A stretch of 64,000 nucleotides of DNA from Lachnospiraceae bacterium (GCA_024403615.1 JAKSRM010000002.1:113206-177205); one strand, 5' to 3'. Counted from the stretch's first letter, positions 55,629 to 63,995 are shown. Numbers and translations: made by a program. The notes: generated by a model not told the origin, from the letters alone.

Positions 55629-56867
55629 TTACAGAATGTTAATTCCATCGATGTCGATATCGAAGTATGGAGCGCTACGGAATTCTGATTCATGGAAGAA
55701 TCCGTCAGCAATAACTTCTGTTTCAGGTGCGAAGTCACCCATATCATCTACGTCTGCAAGGTAAGATGTAAGAGCTTCTCCACCAACTGTGAATGCTGAG
55801 CAATCAAATACGTGACGTGTTCCAGCAATCAGTTCCTGTTTAGCTGTTTCAACTGTTTCAACTGTTCCAGCAGCGATTACAGCTTCGTTGAAGTCTGTAA
55901 GAACAACGCTACCTGTTTCGATAGTTCCTGTCCAGTCAGCGTCAATAGCTTTGCCGTTCTTTACGCAATCAAATGCATAGTCAAAGTATGGACTCCAGTC
56001 GATTCTGGAAGATACGATAAATGTGTTAGGGCAAGCGGAGATTGTAGATCCGTTGTAGGATACGTCTGGAACGCCTGCTGCTTCACATGCTGATGGAGCT
56101 CCCCATGAGTCAGCATGCTGGCTGATAAGTTTGCATCCGCCTTTGATAAGGTTGTCAGCGCATTCTTTTTCAGCTGTTTCATCATACCATGAGTTTGTGA
56201 ATAAAACGTCCATTGTAACTGTTGGACAAACGCTCTTTGCGCCAAGGTAGAAGGATGTGTAACCAGATTTAACTTCTGCGTATGGATATGCACCAACATA
56301 ACCCATCTTAGCTTCTTCTGCTGTGAACTGACCAGCTTCGATCATTTCATTCAGTTTTAATCCAGCTGCGATACCTGCAAGATATCTGCCTTCGTAAATT
56401 GATGCAAATGCATTGTGGTAGTTGCTTAAGTTTTCTGTATGAGCTCTTGTACCTGTTGCATGTGAGAACTGAACATCTGGGTTCTCTTTTGCAGCTTCGA
56501 TGATGTATGGCTCATGTCCAAAGCTGTCTGCAAAAATGAAATTACATCCCATTTCTACAAATTCTTCTGCTGCTACCTGAGCTTCTTCGCCCTCAGGAAT
56601 ACCTGTTTTGATGAAGCATGTTTCGCCTTCAACAAGACCTGCTTTTTCGCAAGATGCCTTGAAAGCATCGATGAAGTTCTTGTCGTAAGTAGAGTTTTCA
56701 TCATGTAAGCAGATTAAACCAACTTTTAATGTTGCTGGTGCCGGAGCTGATCCGCTGCCGCTTCCTGCTGGTGCTGGAGCTGGTTCAGAACCGCCACAAG
56801 CTGCAAGCATTCCAATAGCAAATACTGCTACGAGAACGAGTGCTAAAACTTTCTTTAAACCTTTCAT
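55629..56867 (-). CDS. BMP-family nucleoside/purine-binding lipoprotein
   Basis: This lipoprotein is the receptor of the ABC importer. The frame opens at 56885, but that ATG is part of the ribosome site ATGGAGGC; the ATG at 56867 lies 11 bases after GGAGG and gives MKGLKKVLALVLVAVFAIG with lipobox LAAC. A Ser/Gly/Ala/Pro linker follows. The body is of the Bmp/Med type: KVGLICLHDENSTYDKNFIDAF, AAEEFVEMGCNFIFADSFG, FSHATGTRAHTENLSNY and GYVGAYPYAEV. Relatives bind nucleosides. It follows xpt by 80 bases and probably falls under the same riboswitch. Confidence 0.9.
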   Translation of the reverse strand: MKGLKKVLALVLVAVFAIGMLAACGGSEPAPAPAGSGSGSAPAPATLKVGLICLHDENSTYDKNFIDAFKASCEKAGLVEGETCFIKTGIPEGEEAQVAAEEFVEMGCNFIFADSFGHEPYIIEAAKENPDVQFSHATGTRAHTENLSNYHNAFASIYEGRYLAGIAAGLKLNEMIEAGQFTAEEAKMGYVGAYPYAEVKSGYTSFYLGAKSVCPTVTMDVLFTNSWYDETAEKECADNLIKGGCKLISQHADSWGAPSACEAAGVPDVSYNGSTISACPNTFIVSSRIDWSPYFDYAFDCVKNGKAIDADWTGTIETGSVVLTDFNEAVIAAGTVETVETAKQELIAGTRHVFDCSAFTVGGEALTSYLADVDDMGDFAPETEVIADGFFHESEFRSAPYFDIDIDGINIL

Positions 56868-56947
56868 TTTTTCAAGTGCCTCCATTAAATTTTTAATTAA
56901 AAATTTGATATGTTTATTTCCTCGGGCAGGGCCCGTGAAAAACGGAA

Positions 56948-57526
56948 TTATTCCTGAACAAACTGAATGCCTGTTTCAGGGTCCATGCTTGCGATTCTTG
57001 CCAGACTTTCGATACGAACGCCAGAATCTCTCAATTTCTTTCCGCCATCCTGGAATGCTTTTTCAATCGCAATTCCGCAGCCCACACAGGTAGCTCCTGC
57101 CTGCTGAATCAAATCCATCAAACCAACTAAAGCTGCGCCGTTTGCCAGAAAGTCGTCAATAACCAAAACGGAATCTTCTGCGGTAAGATACTGTCTTTCG
57201 ATACGTGCCTGATAATCATTTCCATGAGTATAGGAATGAATTTCTGTACAATAGCAATCATCAGAAAGATTCTTCGTCTGATTTTTCTTCGCAAATAAAA
57301 CAGGTACCCCGAAAGCCTGTGCTACCATGCACGCAATCGGAATACCACTGGTTTCTATCGTTAATACTTTTGTTATTTTTTCGTTCTGGAAAAGTTTATG
57401 GAATTCTTCTCCCATAAGCTGCATAAAAGGAACATCGATCTGATGGTTCAAGAAAGAACCAACCTTTAAAACGTTGCCCGGATATACTTTACCTTCTTTA
57501 CAGATTTTCTCTTCTAAAGCTCTCAT
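56948..57526 (-). CDS. xpt: Xanthine phosphoribosyltransferase
   Basis: This 192-residue salvage enzyme makes XMP from xanthine and PRPP. It matches the Bacillus enzyme along its length: MRALEEKICKEGKVYPGNVLKVGSFLNHQIDV at the start (read in blocks), TKVLTIETSGIPIACMVA, the PRPP loop VLVIDDFLANGAALVGLMDL and VRIESLARIASMDPE near the end. An in-frame ATG 25 codons earlier (57601) lies within the loop of the leader terminator and is rejected. GGGGAAAG precedes the chosen start. It heads a purine unit with the nucleoside importer. Confidence 0.94.
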   Translation of the reverse strand: MRALEEKICKEGKVYPGNVLKVGSFLNHQIDVPFMQLMGEEFHKLFQNEKITKVLTIETSGIPIACMVAQAFGVPVLFAKKNQTKNLSDDCYCTEIHSYTHGNDYQARIERQYLTAEDSVLVIDDFLANGAALVGLMDLIQQAGATCVGCGIAIEKAFQDGGKKLRDSGVRIESLARIASMDPETGIQFVQE

Positions 57527-57566
57527 AATACACTTTCCCCAAAGCGAAATCGGATATATCGCCAAT

Positions 57567-57635
57567 AAAAAATCAGAATGTGTTACGTCATCTAATGCCA
57601 ATTTTGTAAAGCTCTAAATAACTAACACATTCTGA
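57567..57635 (-). terminator. Riboswitch-controlled transcription terminator of xpt
   Basis: On the minus strand 13-bp arms TCAGAATGTGTTA (57635-57623) and TAACACATTCTGA (57585-57573) pair perfectly around a 37-nt loop, followed by TTTTTT. A competing hairpin ATTCTGA-AAT-TCAGAAT at 57629-57645 would take part of the 5' arm, so it may be the antiterminator. Confidence 0.85.
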
Positions 57636-57650
57636 ATTTCAGAATTGTCA

Positions 57651-57735
57651 ACCGGTAGTCGCAACTTTGGCGTTGCGGTAGAAACTTTTGAGCCTGTGAA
57701 TACTTTTTACTCTCACTATTCAAAATTATACTGGC
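57651..57735 (-). ncRNA. Guanine-type purine riboswitch with an inserted hairpin in L2
   Basis: Minus strand: P1 GCCAGT/ACCGGT (one mismatch), ATAAT, P2 TTTTGA/TCAAAA, J2/3 GTTTCTACC, P3 GCAAC/GTTGC with loop GCCAAA, then GACTAC. The C in GACTAC is the specifier for guanine; adenine types have T. L2 is normally about 7 nt. Here it is ATA, a 21-nt hairpin (57696-57716, stem GTGA/TCAC), then AGGC, so the GG that kisses the CC of L3 is kept. It lies in front of the terminator and xpt. Confidence 0.85.
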
Positions 57736-57816
57736 GATATTTAATTATAATATAAAACCATACATTTTGATATTATCGGCCCAAATTCAGTCCGTAAACA
57801 TCTAAATATAGATTTG

Positions 57817-57845
57817 ATGATAGCAATGAAACCGTTAAAAGTCAA
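57817..57845 (-). promoter_or_regulatory. Promoter of the xpt riboswitch unit
   Basis: TTGACT, a 17-bp spacer and TATCAT on the minus strand. It lies about 80 bases upstream of the aptamer and slightly overlaps the end of the gene behind it. A second possible -10 (TATAAT) lies just before the aptamer but has no clear -35. Confidence 0.55.
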
Positions 57846-58303
57846 TATGATTTCAGCTTTTGCTCAGTGGCTCTCTCTTGTTTCGATATTTCCCGGATTT
57901 TTTCCGTTCCTAAGCGGGTCGCACTGCCTTCAAACCAAATAGCATCATAGGCTTTTTTCGGCGTATGACCGAGTTTTTCCCATACTCTGCGAGCCCAATA
58001 ACGGATGGTAGATGGTAAGTTTACCAAAAGGATCATAAAAGGTCCTAAAACGCAGTTTTGCAGGGCATGACCAAACTCATGGTTCTTTAAATGGGTGCTG
58101 TTGCTTTTATCTTTCAGGAAAACTAAGCCCCATTCAGCTCCGCCCCAATTCTTCTTTCCCAATTCAAAATACCAACACCAGCCCCACTTATGAGGTTTGT
58201 GCCCAGTAAGGAGCAAAACAAGGCCTACAAACAGGCCAGAAAGGGTCTCTAAGGCTCCCCAGGTGAAAGATAAAAAATAAAACAACTTTTTCGATATTTT
58301 CAT
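57842..58303 (-). CDS. Small uncharacterised protein with a HEFGH metalloprotease-like motif
   Basis: I know no function for this 153-residue protein. It has one or two N-terminal hydrophobic segments (FYFLSFTWGALETLSGLFVGLVLLL), a Trp/Gly-rich stretch, and STHLKNHEFGHALQNCVLG, which contains HExxH as in zinc peptidases. A second hydrophobic stretch follows directly (PFMILLVNLP), then FEGSATRLG, whose Glu could be a third ligand. With so small a body it may be a membrane-embedded zinc protein. It is followed by the xpt promoter. Confidence 0.65.
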   Translation of the reverse strand: MKISKKLFYFLSFTWGALETLSGLFVGLVLLLTGHKPHKWGWCWYFELGKKNWGGAEWGLVFLKDKSNSTHLKNHEFGHALQNCVLGPFMILLVNLPSTIRYWARRVWEKLGHTPKKAYDAIWFEGSATRLGTEKIREISKQERATEQKLKSY

Positions 58304-58368
58304 AAAAATAATTATAGCAATATGTGGCTAATAATCAAATAGTATCAATTTTTGTTTGGAGAAATAAA

Positions 58369-58422
58369 AAAAGCCCCTGATGGGCAAGAGATTTTTAATC
58401 TTCAAGTCCAGCAGGGGCTTTT
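58369..58422. terminator. Terminator between the HTH-protein gene and the HEFGH gene
   Basis: Outer arms AAAAGCCCCTG and CAGGGGCTTTT with an inner hairpin (AAGA...TCTT). The minus strand continues TTTTTTTA, matching the gene that stops at 58428. Confidence 0.88.
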
Positions 58423-58427
58423 AAACG

Positions 58428-58940
58428 TTATTTTGTTGTGATCAATTCTTCTATATCACGTCCGGAATAAAAAAGTTCTGTCAAACGATTGGCCAATTCT
58501 TGTTTTCTTCTTTTTATCGTCCTTTCAGACATTTGTAATTCTGCTTCCAAAACTGATATTGGACATTCTTCAACAAAACTTTTTAATAGGAATTTCTCCT
58601 GTTCTGTCAGTTTTGATATATAAAGATTATATTTTAACCTTTCCTTTGTCAGAATCATCAGCTCATATATAGAAGTAATCAAAGAATCCTGAATTTCCCT
58701 CAGATACCAGCCCGCATCTTCTAAAGTTGCATCCATCTGCTGAAACGAGCAATTTGTGCTGATAAAGTCTTCACGGATATTGTTTCTCGAATAAGCTGCG
58801 AGCCTATAGATTTCACTGTTGGAACTCAGTAACTTATTAAGTTCGCCTATCCTTTCGATTTCCTCTTGGATACGTAAATCCTGCGTCTGTATTTTTCTAA
58901 AAATATTATTCGGTGTTACATTTGGAACGATATTACTCAT
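58428..58940 (-). CDS. Uncharacterised protein with a C-terminal helix-turn-helix
   Basis: This protein is 170 residues from the ATG at 58940, chosen because AAAGGAG lies 9 bases upstream; the frame runs back to 59033 through the promoter. The first 115 residues are helical and charged without a family I recognise. The C-terminus (LTEQEKFLLKSFVEE, then LEAELQMSERTIKRRKQELANRL) reads like a sigma-70 region 4 or LuxR-type DNA-binding motif. It may regulate the neighbouring surface-protein gene, but that is a guess from position. Confidence 0.65.
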   Translation of the reverse strand: MSNIVPNVTPNNIFRKIQTQDLRIQEEIERIGELNKLLSSNSEIYRLAAYSRNNIREDFISTNCSFQQMDATLEDAGWYLREIQDSLITSIYELMILTKERLKYNLYISKLTEQEKFLLKSFVEECPISVLEAELQMSERTIKRRKQELANRLTELFYSGRDIEELITTK

Positions 58941-59004
58941 TTGAATTTTCTCCTTTGTTTTTGTTTGAAAATCCCCCAAGTAATAAAAATTGAACCTGTT
59001 GTTG

Positions 59005-59033
59005 ATGGTAGATGGTATACATCTAGGTGTCAA
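59005..59033 (-). promoter_or_regulatory. Promoter of the HTH-protein gene
   Basis: A perfect TTGACA, a 17-bp spacer and TACCAT on the minus strand, 65 bases upstream of the start. The spacer and -10 contain ACCATC repeated twice, which may be an operator. Confidence 0.65.
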
Positions 59034-59105
59034 CGTTTACATTGTTACAGATTTTTTAAATATAATTGAGAATTTCTTTTGAATAAAAGTTGAGATTTGA
59101 ATACT

Positions 59106-62100
59106 TCAAGAATGTTTTTTGATGATGAATACAATAGCTGCTGCCAGTAAAGTCAGAGACGTTATTATGGTTGCCAGAAAAAGGGTCCAATTATTTGTAT
59201 CGCCAGTTTCCGGCTGTGGAGTTGGTGGATCTGGAGTTGTAGGAGTTTCACTTGGTGGCTCTGGTGGTTCTTCATAAATTGATACGGTCTGGGACAAATC
59301 TCCCAAATCCGAATGTTCTACGATTACCATGTCATTCCAAGTCAGCACTTCAAAGGCAACCAGATCCGCTCCGTTAAGGTCTTTTCCATTGAAAGTAAAC
59401 TCCATTGTTTCCGTTCCGCAAGATTCTTCTGGAATTAATTCTTTTGTCACGGAAGGAACTTCTTCTACGTCTTCCGTCATCAAGCGCTCCCCGGAATTTT
59501 TATTCATCAGCCATCCCGTCAAGGTGTAAGTTTCGCCCGGAAGCAGGTTGGTATAAGAAACAGTATCCGTAAGATGGATTTCTTTGGTTGGTAAAAGCCG
59601 TTTGTTATCTGAATCTTTTTCCGTAAGAATTGTCTGCAGCGATGGATAATGGATAGTCTGTTTTTCATCGAAAAGGTCTGCATGACTGGCTACTTTTGTG
59701 TCATTCACATAAAGGTCTTCGAATACGACCACGTTTGCTCCCTGCAGAACGGTGGAATCCACATAATAGGTAAGCTCCACGGTCTCCTCTGCAAGTCCTT
59801 TCGCGGTGAAGGTCTTTTCTGTTTCGGAAGTATCCTTGACTGCAACTGCATCGCCAGCCTTATGCTTTGTTCCGTTCTTATCAGTGAAATCATTCTTATA
59901 AACCAGTTTGCCTTTCAGAATGTATTCTTGATTTTTTACAAGGTTCGTGCATTTTACGGAGTCGATGATTGCGGAGTCCTCTCCGACAAACCCAGTATGG
60001 ATCTTGGTCTCAGAGTCCACGGCTTCCGTTCCTACGCCCGGATAGAAGATGCTCTGGTTGGCATCCAACAAATCAGCATGCTCTACAAGAATCTCCTCAC
60101 TCCCCTTATAGGACATAGTCTCATATACAACAACAGTCTTTCCACTGAGGGCAGATGAATCAAATTTCATTGCCGGCATGGTGACTTCGTAATCAATGTA
60201 GGTATCGCTGCTCTTCGGAGCCTTGGAATCTTTTGTTACGGTCGTAAGGACGTCTCTGCTCTCTTTATCGATGAGCTGCGCCGTTAAGGTATATTCCTTT
60301 TCAGGGAATGCATTGGTAATCTGAACCGTGTCGGTGATGGTATCGTTCTTTCCGACTACGCCTACATGTGTTCCGGTCAGGTTATCGATGGCTTCCGTTG
60401 CGATGGTCGGTGTCAAGAGTTCGTCGATGTTGGCCTCCAGGTCAGATTCCTGGGTAACGTCCACCATCTGTGTTCCGAGGTCTATCCATGTGTCGGAGCC
60501 TTCCTTCTGCTCGTAGCAATGGAATGTACCTTTCTGTGTTGGGTTTTCCAGGATTACTAAAGTTGCGATATAGGTGCTCTCATTTACGAAATATCCTTTT
60601 GGAGCGAGTGTTTCGTTGATGACTACTGTTCCAGATGGAAGTGATGGTCTATTGCTTTGGTCATAATATAATTCATCGCCAGATACCTTAAGACTTGAGC
60701 TTTTAATATTAAGGTATCCATCTTCATCGGTCTTATATACCCAGGTTCTTGTCGGAGTCTTTCCTTCCAGGTCTTCTGCGGATGCAGCAACAGTGTCCTC
60801 ATAGAATTCTAAGGTGAACTGTGCATCTGCCAGAGATGGAACTGCGCCGGTTCCTTCCACAGGTTTCTTGGTGAGCAGGATGCCGACAGGGTCCATCTTC
60901 GGAATGTCGGTGTCGGTTGCCGCCGTGGTCTTTCCCGCCGTCACGTTCACGCCCTTGCCGGTGGTGTTGATGTAGAACTTTCCGTTGGAGGGAGCAAGGT
61001 ACTCCTCAAGGAAGTAGCTGCCTGCATCCAGCTTCATTTCCGTTGCGGAGGTCTTGCAGTAGATGTAATCCTTTCCGCTGGAATAACGTCCGAAGTCATA
61101 GGTCTTTCCCTCCTTGGTGGTGATTCCCTTCAGGAACTTTCCATCATCCTCGGTGGATGTTGCGGAGGCAAGGTCGGAACCGTTGATGCGTTCCACAACA
61201 TAGCCCTTGCCGGATGCATCGGTGATGAACCAGCCCTGGAAGGTTCCGGAGATAGAGGTTCCCTTATAAACGCGGTAAATCGCGCCTTGTAAGGAATATC
61301 CACAGGTGGCTGGATTGGCCTTCTTGTTGAAAGAAAGTTTTCCCTCTGCCAATGTTCCGAAAATGATTTCCTGCAAGGAGTTATCACTTGTTCCTGCGAT
61401 GTAGGTCTTGAAACCTGCCGGTGGTGCTGGTTTTGCCAGTACCGTTTCCTTGAGCCCTATGAAGCCTGGATCCCAGTCCATGCCAGCGCTTCCCGGTGTA
61501 CGGAAATCGCTCATGAGACGTGCGGTATAGATGAACATCAGATTTTCGTCCCATGTACCGTACTCGTTGTAAACAGCCGTATAAATGGAGCTGTCGTATC
61601 CCAGTCCGTATAAGCCATAATATAAGAGTTTCACCATATTGGCGTTAGTATTCTCATAGGTATAGGAAATAGTGGTGTTCGTCGGAAGGGCTAGCTTGTC
61701 GTGCTGGGTGCAGTATGCTTTGTAAGTTCCGGATGGTCCAGTGATAGTGAATCTGCTTCCTTCAAACCACCCTCCATACCAGATATCCTCATATTTGGAG
61801 ACTTTCGTGATGTTCATCGGGCCGCTGCTCGTTAAGAGCTTCCGTCCGGTCACGAACTCACGGAAGAAGGAATATCCGCCTTCCTCGGCCAGTGCAGCGA
61901 GTCCATCGATGTCCGTTCCGTAACTCTCGGTAAATCCGAGGACGTCGGATACGGTGTAGTTCTTGAAGATGGTCAGGGAGAAGAAATCCCTTCCGTCCTC
62001 GATGGTGCCGTCTTCCAGCATCGCTTCCAGCATTGCTGCAGACTCTCCCTGGTATCTCTTACCGATGAGGGAGCCTTCCTTTCCGAGATAGAAGCGTTCC

Positions 62101-62642
62101 TGTGCCGCCTGCTGTCTCCAGCCGATTCCCTCGTAAGAATCCTCTGCGAAGACTGCCTTCACGGTGATGTCCGTTTCCGGCATTGCGAAACGCAGGTTCT
62201 GTGCAGGCATTGCTGCATCTTCCAGAACGTTGCCCTCGCGGTCAATGATGGACAGGTCTTCCAGGTGGAAACCTTCCTCCGGGAATGCCACTGCCTGCAG
62301 GGACATTCCTGCGTCAAAGGCGAGTTCCCCGTTGCCGTAGTTCTCCAGACCGACGGTTCCGTTTCCGTTGCTGTCGAAGGTAATGCGGTAAGGACCATCC
62401 TTAATGATCTCCGTCATTTCCTCCTCGGTTTCCGGGGCAGTTGTCCCGGCGCCCTCTTCGAGGGCTGTTCCTTCTTTTCCTTCTTCCGGAACGGTGTCAT
62501 CTGCCAGTGCCGTCATCGGCAACAGCGTCAGCACCATCAGAAGTGCAAGGAAAAGTCCTGTGATTTTTCTGGTTTTTTTTGTTTTCATCCTCATAAAAAA
62601 ATCTCGGCTTTTCTGCCTCTCCTTTCGTGAAATTTTCCGCAT
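59106..62642 (-). CDS. VaFE-repeat, SpaA/CnaB-type wall-anchored surface protein
   Basis: This 1178-residue protein may start later, at 62594 (MRMKTKKTRK), just before a canonical signal peptide (ITGLFLALLMVLTLLPMTALA). In order: a beta-repeat-like domain ending MPETDITVKAVF; a region with AYCTQHDKLALP near residue 311 that resembles thioester adhesin domains, though the partner Gln is not clear; two SpaA/prealbumin-like domains (AIYRVYKG; AQFTLEFYED); and three VaFE domains from about residues 743, 868 and 1000 (TEAIDN, TEAVDS, YETM, FEDLY) that in relatives form Thr-Gln ester crosslinks. It ends with a Pro-rich linker, QPETGD, a hydrophobic helix and KKHS. It is probably an adhesin or pilin. 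The 5' half is far richer in GC than the 3' half. Confidence 0.87.
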   Translation of the reverse strand: MRKISRKERQKSRDFFMRMKTKKTRKITGLFLALLMVLTLLPMTALADDTVPEEGKEGTALEEGAGTTAPETEEEMTEIIKDGPYRITFDSNGNGTVGLENYGNGELAFDAGMSLQAVAFPEEGFHLEDLSIIDREGNVLEDAAMPAQNLRFAMPETDITVKAVFAEDSYEGIGWRQQAAQERFYLGKEGSLIGKRYQGESAAMLEAMLEDGTIEDGRDFFSLTIFKNYTVSDVLGFTESYGTDIDGLAALAEEGGYSFFREFVTGRKLLTSSGPMNITKVSKYEDIWYGGWFEGSRFTITGPSGTYKAYCTQHDKLALPTNTTISYTYENTNANMVKLLYYGLYGLGYDSSIYTAVYNEYGTWDENLMFIYTARLMSDFRTPGSAGMDWDPGFIGLKETVLAKPAPPAGFKTYIAGTSDNSLQEIIFGTLAEGKLSFNKKANPATCGYSLQGAIYRVYKGTSISGTFQGWFITDASGKGYVVERINGSDLASATSTEDDGKFLKGITTKEGKTYDFGRYSSGKDYIYCKTSATEMKLDAGSYFLEEYLAPSNGKFYINTTGKGVNVTAGKTTAATDTDIPKMDPVGILLTKKPVEGTGAVPSLADAQFTLEFYEDTVAASAEDLEGKTPTRTWVYKTDEDGYLNIKSSSLKVSGDELYYDQSNRPSLPSGTVVINETLAPKGYFVNESTYIATLVILENPTQKGTFHCYEQKEGSDTWIDLGTQMVDVTQESDLEANIDELLTPTIATEAIDNLTGTHVGVVGKNDTITDTVQITNAFPEKEYTLTAQLIDKESRDVLTTVTKDSKAPKSSDTYIDYEVTMPAMKFDSSALSGKTVVVYETMSYKGSEEILVEHADLLDANQSIFYPGVGTEAVDSETKIHTGFVGEDSAIIDSVKCTNLVKNQEYILKGKLVYKNDFTDKNGTKHKAGDAVAVKDTSETEKTFTAKGLAEETVELTYYVDSTVLQGANVVVFEDLYVNDTKVASHADLFDEKQTIHYPSLQTILTEKDSDNKRLLPTKEIHLTDTVSYTNLLPGETYTLTGWLMNKNSGERLMTEDVEEVPSVTKELIPEESCGTETMEFTFNGKDLNGADLVAFEVLTWNDMVIVEHSDLGDLSQTVSIYEEPPEPPSETPTTPDPPTPQPETGDTNNWTLFLATIITSLTLLAAAIVFIIKKHS

Positions 62643-62713
62643 CCATACGCTGGATGCCTGCGCGATTTTATTTTCACGGGCCCAAGCCCTTTAAAAATAA
62701 CGGAATTTTGGCA

Positions 62714-62750
62714 TCAAAAAAGGAAACCCTACTCAAGGTCTCCTTTTTGA
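62714..62750 (-). terminator. Terminator of the membrane-anchored protein gene
   Basis: On the minus strand TCAAAAAGGAgACC pairs with GGTtTCCTTTTTTGA. It lies 28 bases after the stop at 62778 and ahead of the VaFE gene. Confidence 0.82.
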
Positions 62751-62777
62751 TAAGGTTTATGAAATTGTGTGATTTAT

Positions 62778-63569
62778 TTATTTAATTGCGCCGCAGCTGC
62801 ATTCGTAATGGTCGAGTACCTGCTCTGTCCATGCCTGGGATACGATCTGCATTTCATAGTGTCCAGTAGCATCGTGGTGGATGGAGCCGACCTGAACCTG
62901 TTGGGTACCACTTTGATCACCTTCACCCGCTAAACGATGAGCTTTCTCATGCAAATAACAATCATCATTAGTCATTCCTGCTGCATCATAATCCAGTCCA
63001 CAAGTGAAACATACTGTATGGTAAGCATATTGCGGTTCATCCCATGCTGCCTCGTCCTCTACCCATACCTCTTCGGTCACTGCAGGATGGGTTACCGTTT
63101 TATATACCGCCTGCCAGCTGTGGGTATGGGATGCAGGGGTATTTCCGCCACCCGATGTATTACTGCCCGGAGTGTTCCCTCCCTGTGTTCCGGTTCCCGT
63201 GGTGCTGCCTCCGGACGTGTTCGTTCCGGATTGTTTATTATCTTTCTGTCCTTGCTGGTTATTTGCATTGGAAGTGCTATTCCCCGTGGTATTGCTACTC
63301 TGCTTGCTGTCCGACTTCTCATCGGTCTTGTCATCCTTGCCGGATGAAGCATCCTTCTTGGATTCTGCTTCCGTTTTGGCTTCCTTGGCAGGAACTTCCG
63401 GAGCCGTCATAATTCCGCTTTTAAACATATTCCAAGAGCCAATAGGTTCTTCCTTCTTCGTCAAAGCCAGAATAATCAGTACTAACACTGCAGCGATAAC
63501 GACACCGACAATAATCCATATCAGCAACTTTTTCTTTTTCTTCTTTTCATTTGTTTCATTATTATTCAT
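62778..63569 (-). CDS. Membrane-anchored protein with a low-complexity linker and Cys/His-rich C-terminus
   Basis: This 263-residue protein has a Lys-rich N-terminus, one membrane helix (LLIWIIVGVVIAAVLVLIILAL) and then about 100 residues of Ser/Thr/Gly/Asn/Gln/Lys, a flexible stalk. The C-terminal 110 residues carry HTHSWQAVYKTVTHP, CFTCGLDYDAAGM, a separate DDCYLHEKAHR and a closing YECSCGAIK, so at least four Cys and several His could bind zinc. The Lys-rich N-terminus suggests that the C-terminus is outside. I do not recognise a function. It starts behind AGGAGGAATT, before the VaFE gene. Confidence 0.75.
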   Translation of the reverse strand: MNNNETNEKKKKKKLLIWIIVGVVIAAVLVLIILALTKKEEPIGSWNMFKSGIMTAPEVPAKEAKTEAESKKDASSGKDDKTDEKSDSKQSSNTTGNSTSNANNQQGQKDNKQSGTNTSGGSTTGTGTQGGNTPGSNTSGGGNTPASHTHSWQAVYKTVTHPAVTEEVWVEDEAAWDEPQYAYHTVCFTCGLDYDAAGMTNDDCYLHEKAHRLAGEGDQSGTQQVQVGSIHHDATGHYEMQIVSQAWTEQVLDHYECSCGAIK

Positions 63570-63644
63570 ATTTGTTAATTCCTCCTGTTCTACAGAAAGG
63601 CCACGCTAATACAAATTTCAAATATAACATAGCACTCGCTCATT

Positions 63645-63686
63645 AAAAAAAGGATTTGCAGAACAAGCTGTTCCACAAATCCTTTA
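63645..63686 (-). terminator. Terminator of an unassigned upstream unit
   Basis: On the minus strand AGGATTTG-tg-GAACA pairs with TGTTC-tg-CAAATCCT and is followed by TTTTTTT. The tRNA unit already ends at 63801, so this hairpin may be its backup or may end a short untranslated RNA from 63687-63800. Confidence 0.8.
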
Positions 63687-63800
63687 CTTATAATATATAA
63701 ATGCACGATAGAAAGTATCACATCATGAGTGCCAAATCAAGAGTATACAGGACAAAAATTTAAAAATAACGCGAATTCAAGCGTATACATTCCGAACAAT

Positions 63801-63829
63801 AAAAAACCTCCCACATAAGTGAGAGGTTT
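63801..63829 (-). terminator. Terminator of the tRNA-Asp/tRNA-Leu unit
   Basis: On the minus strand AAACCTC-t-CAC pairs with GTG-g-GAGGTTT around TTAT and is followed by TTTTATT, three bases after tRNA-Leu. Confidence 0.82.
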
Positions 63830-63831
63830 CA

Positions 63832-63915
63832 TGCCGCAGATCGGAATCGAACCGATACGATGTTGCCACCACAGGATTTTAAGTCCTGCGCGTCTGCCAG
63901 TTCCGCCACTGCGGC
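63832..63915 (-). tRNA. tRNA-Leu (TAA)
   Basis: The acceptor arms GCCGCAG and CTGCGGC pair, with A as discriminator and no encoded CCA. The anticodon stem CAGGA/TCCTG encloses CTTAAAA, giving TAA. It has a long extra arm as in class II tRNAs and GGTTCGATTCC in the T-arm. Confidence 0.97.
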
Positions 63916-63921
63916 ACTTAA

Positions 63922-63995
63922 CGACCCAGATGAGACTCGAACTCACGACCTCCGCCGTGACAGGGCGGCGCTCTAACCAACTGAGCCACTGGGCC
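63922..63995 (-). tRNA. tRNA-Asp (GTC)
   Basis: The acceptor arms GGCCCAG and CTGGGTC pair with one G-T, discriminator G, no encoded CCA. The anticodon stem CCGCC/GGCGG encloses CTGTCAC, giving GTC. Six bases separate it from tRNA-Leu; the cluster may extend past the window. Confidence 0.97.
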
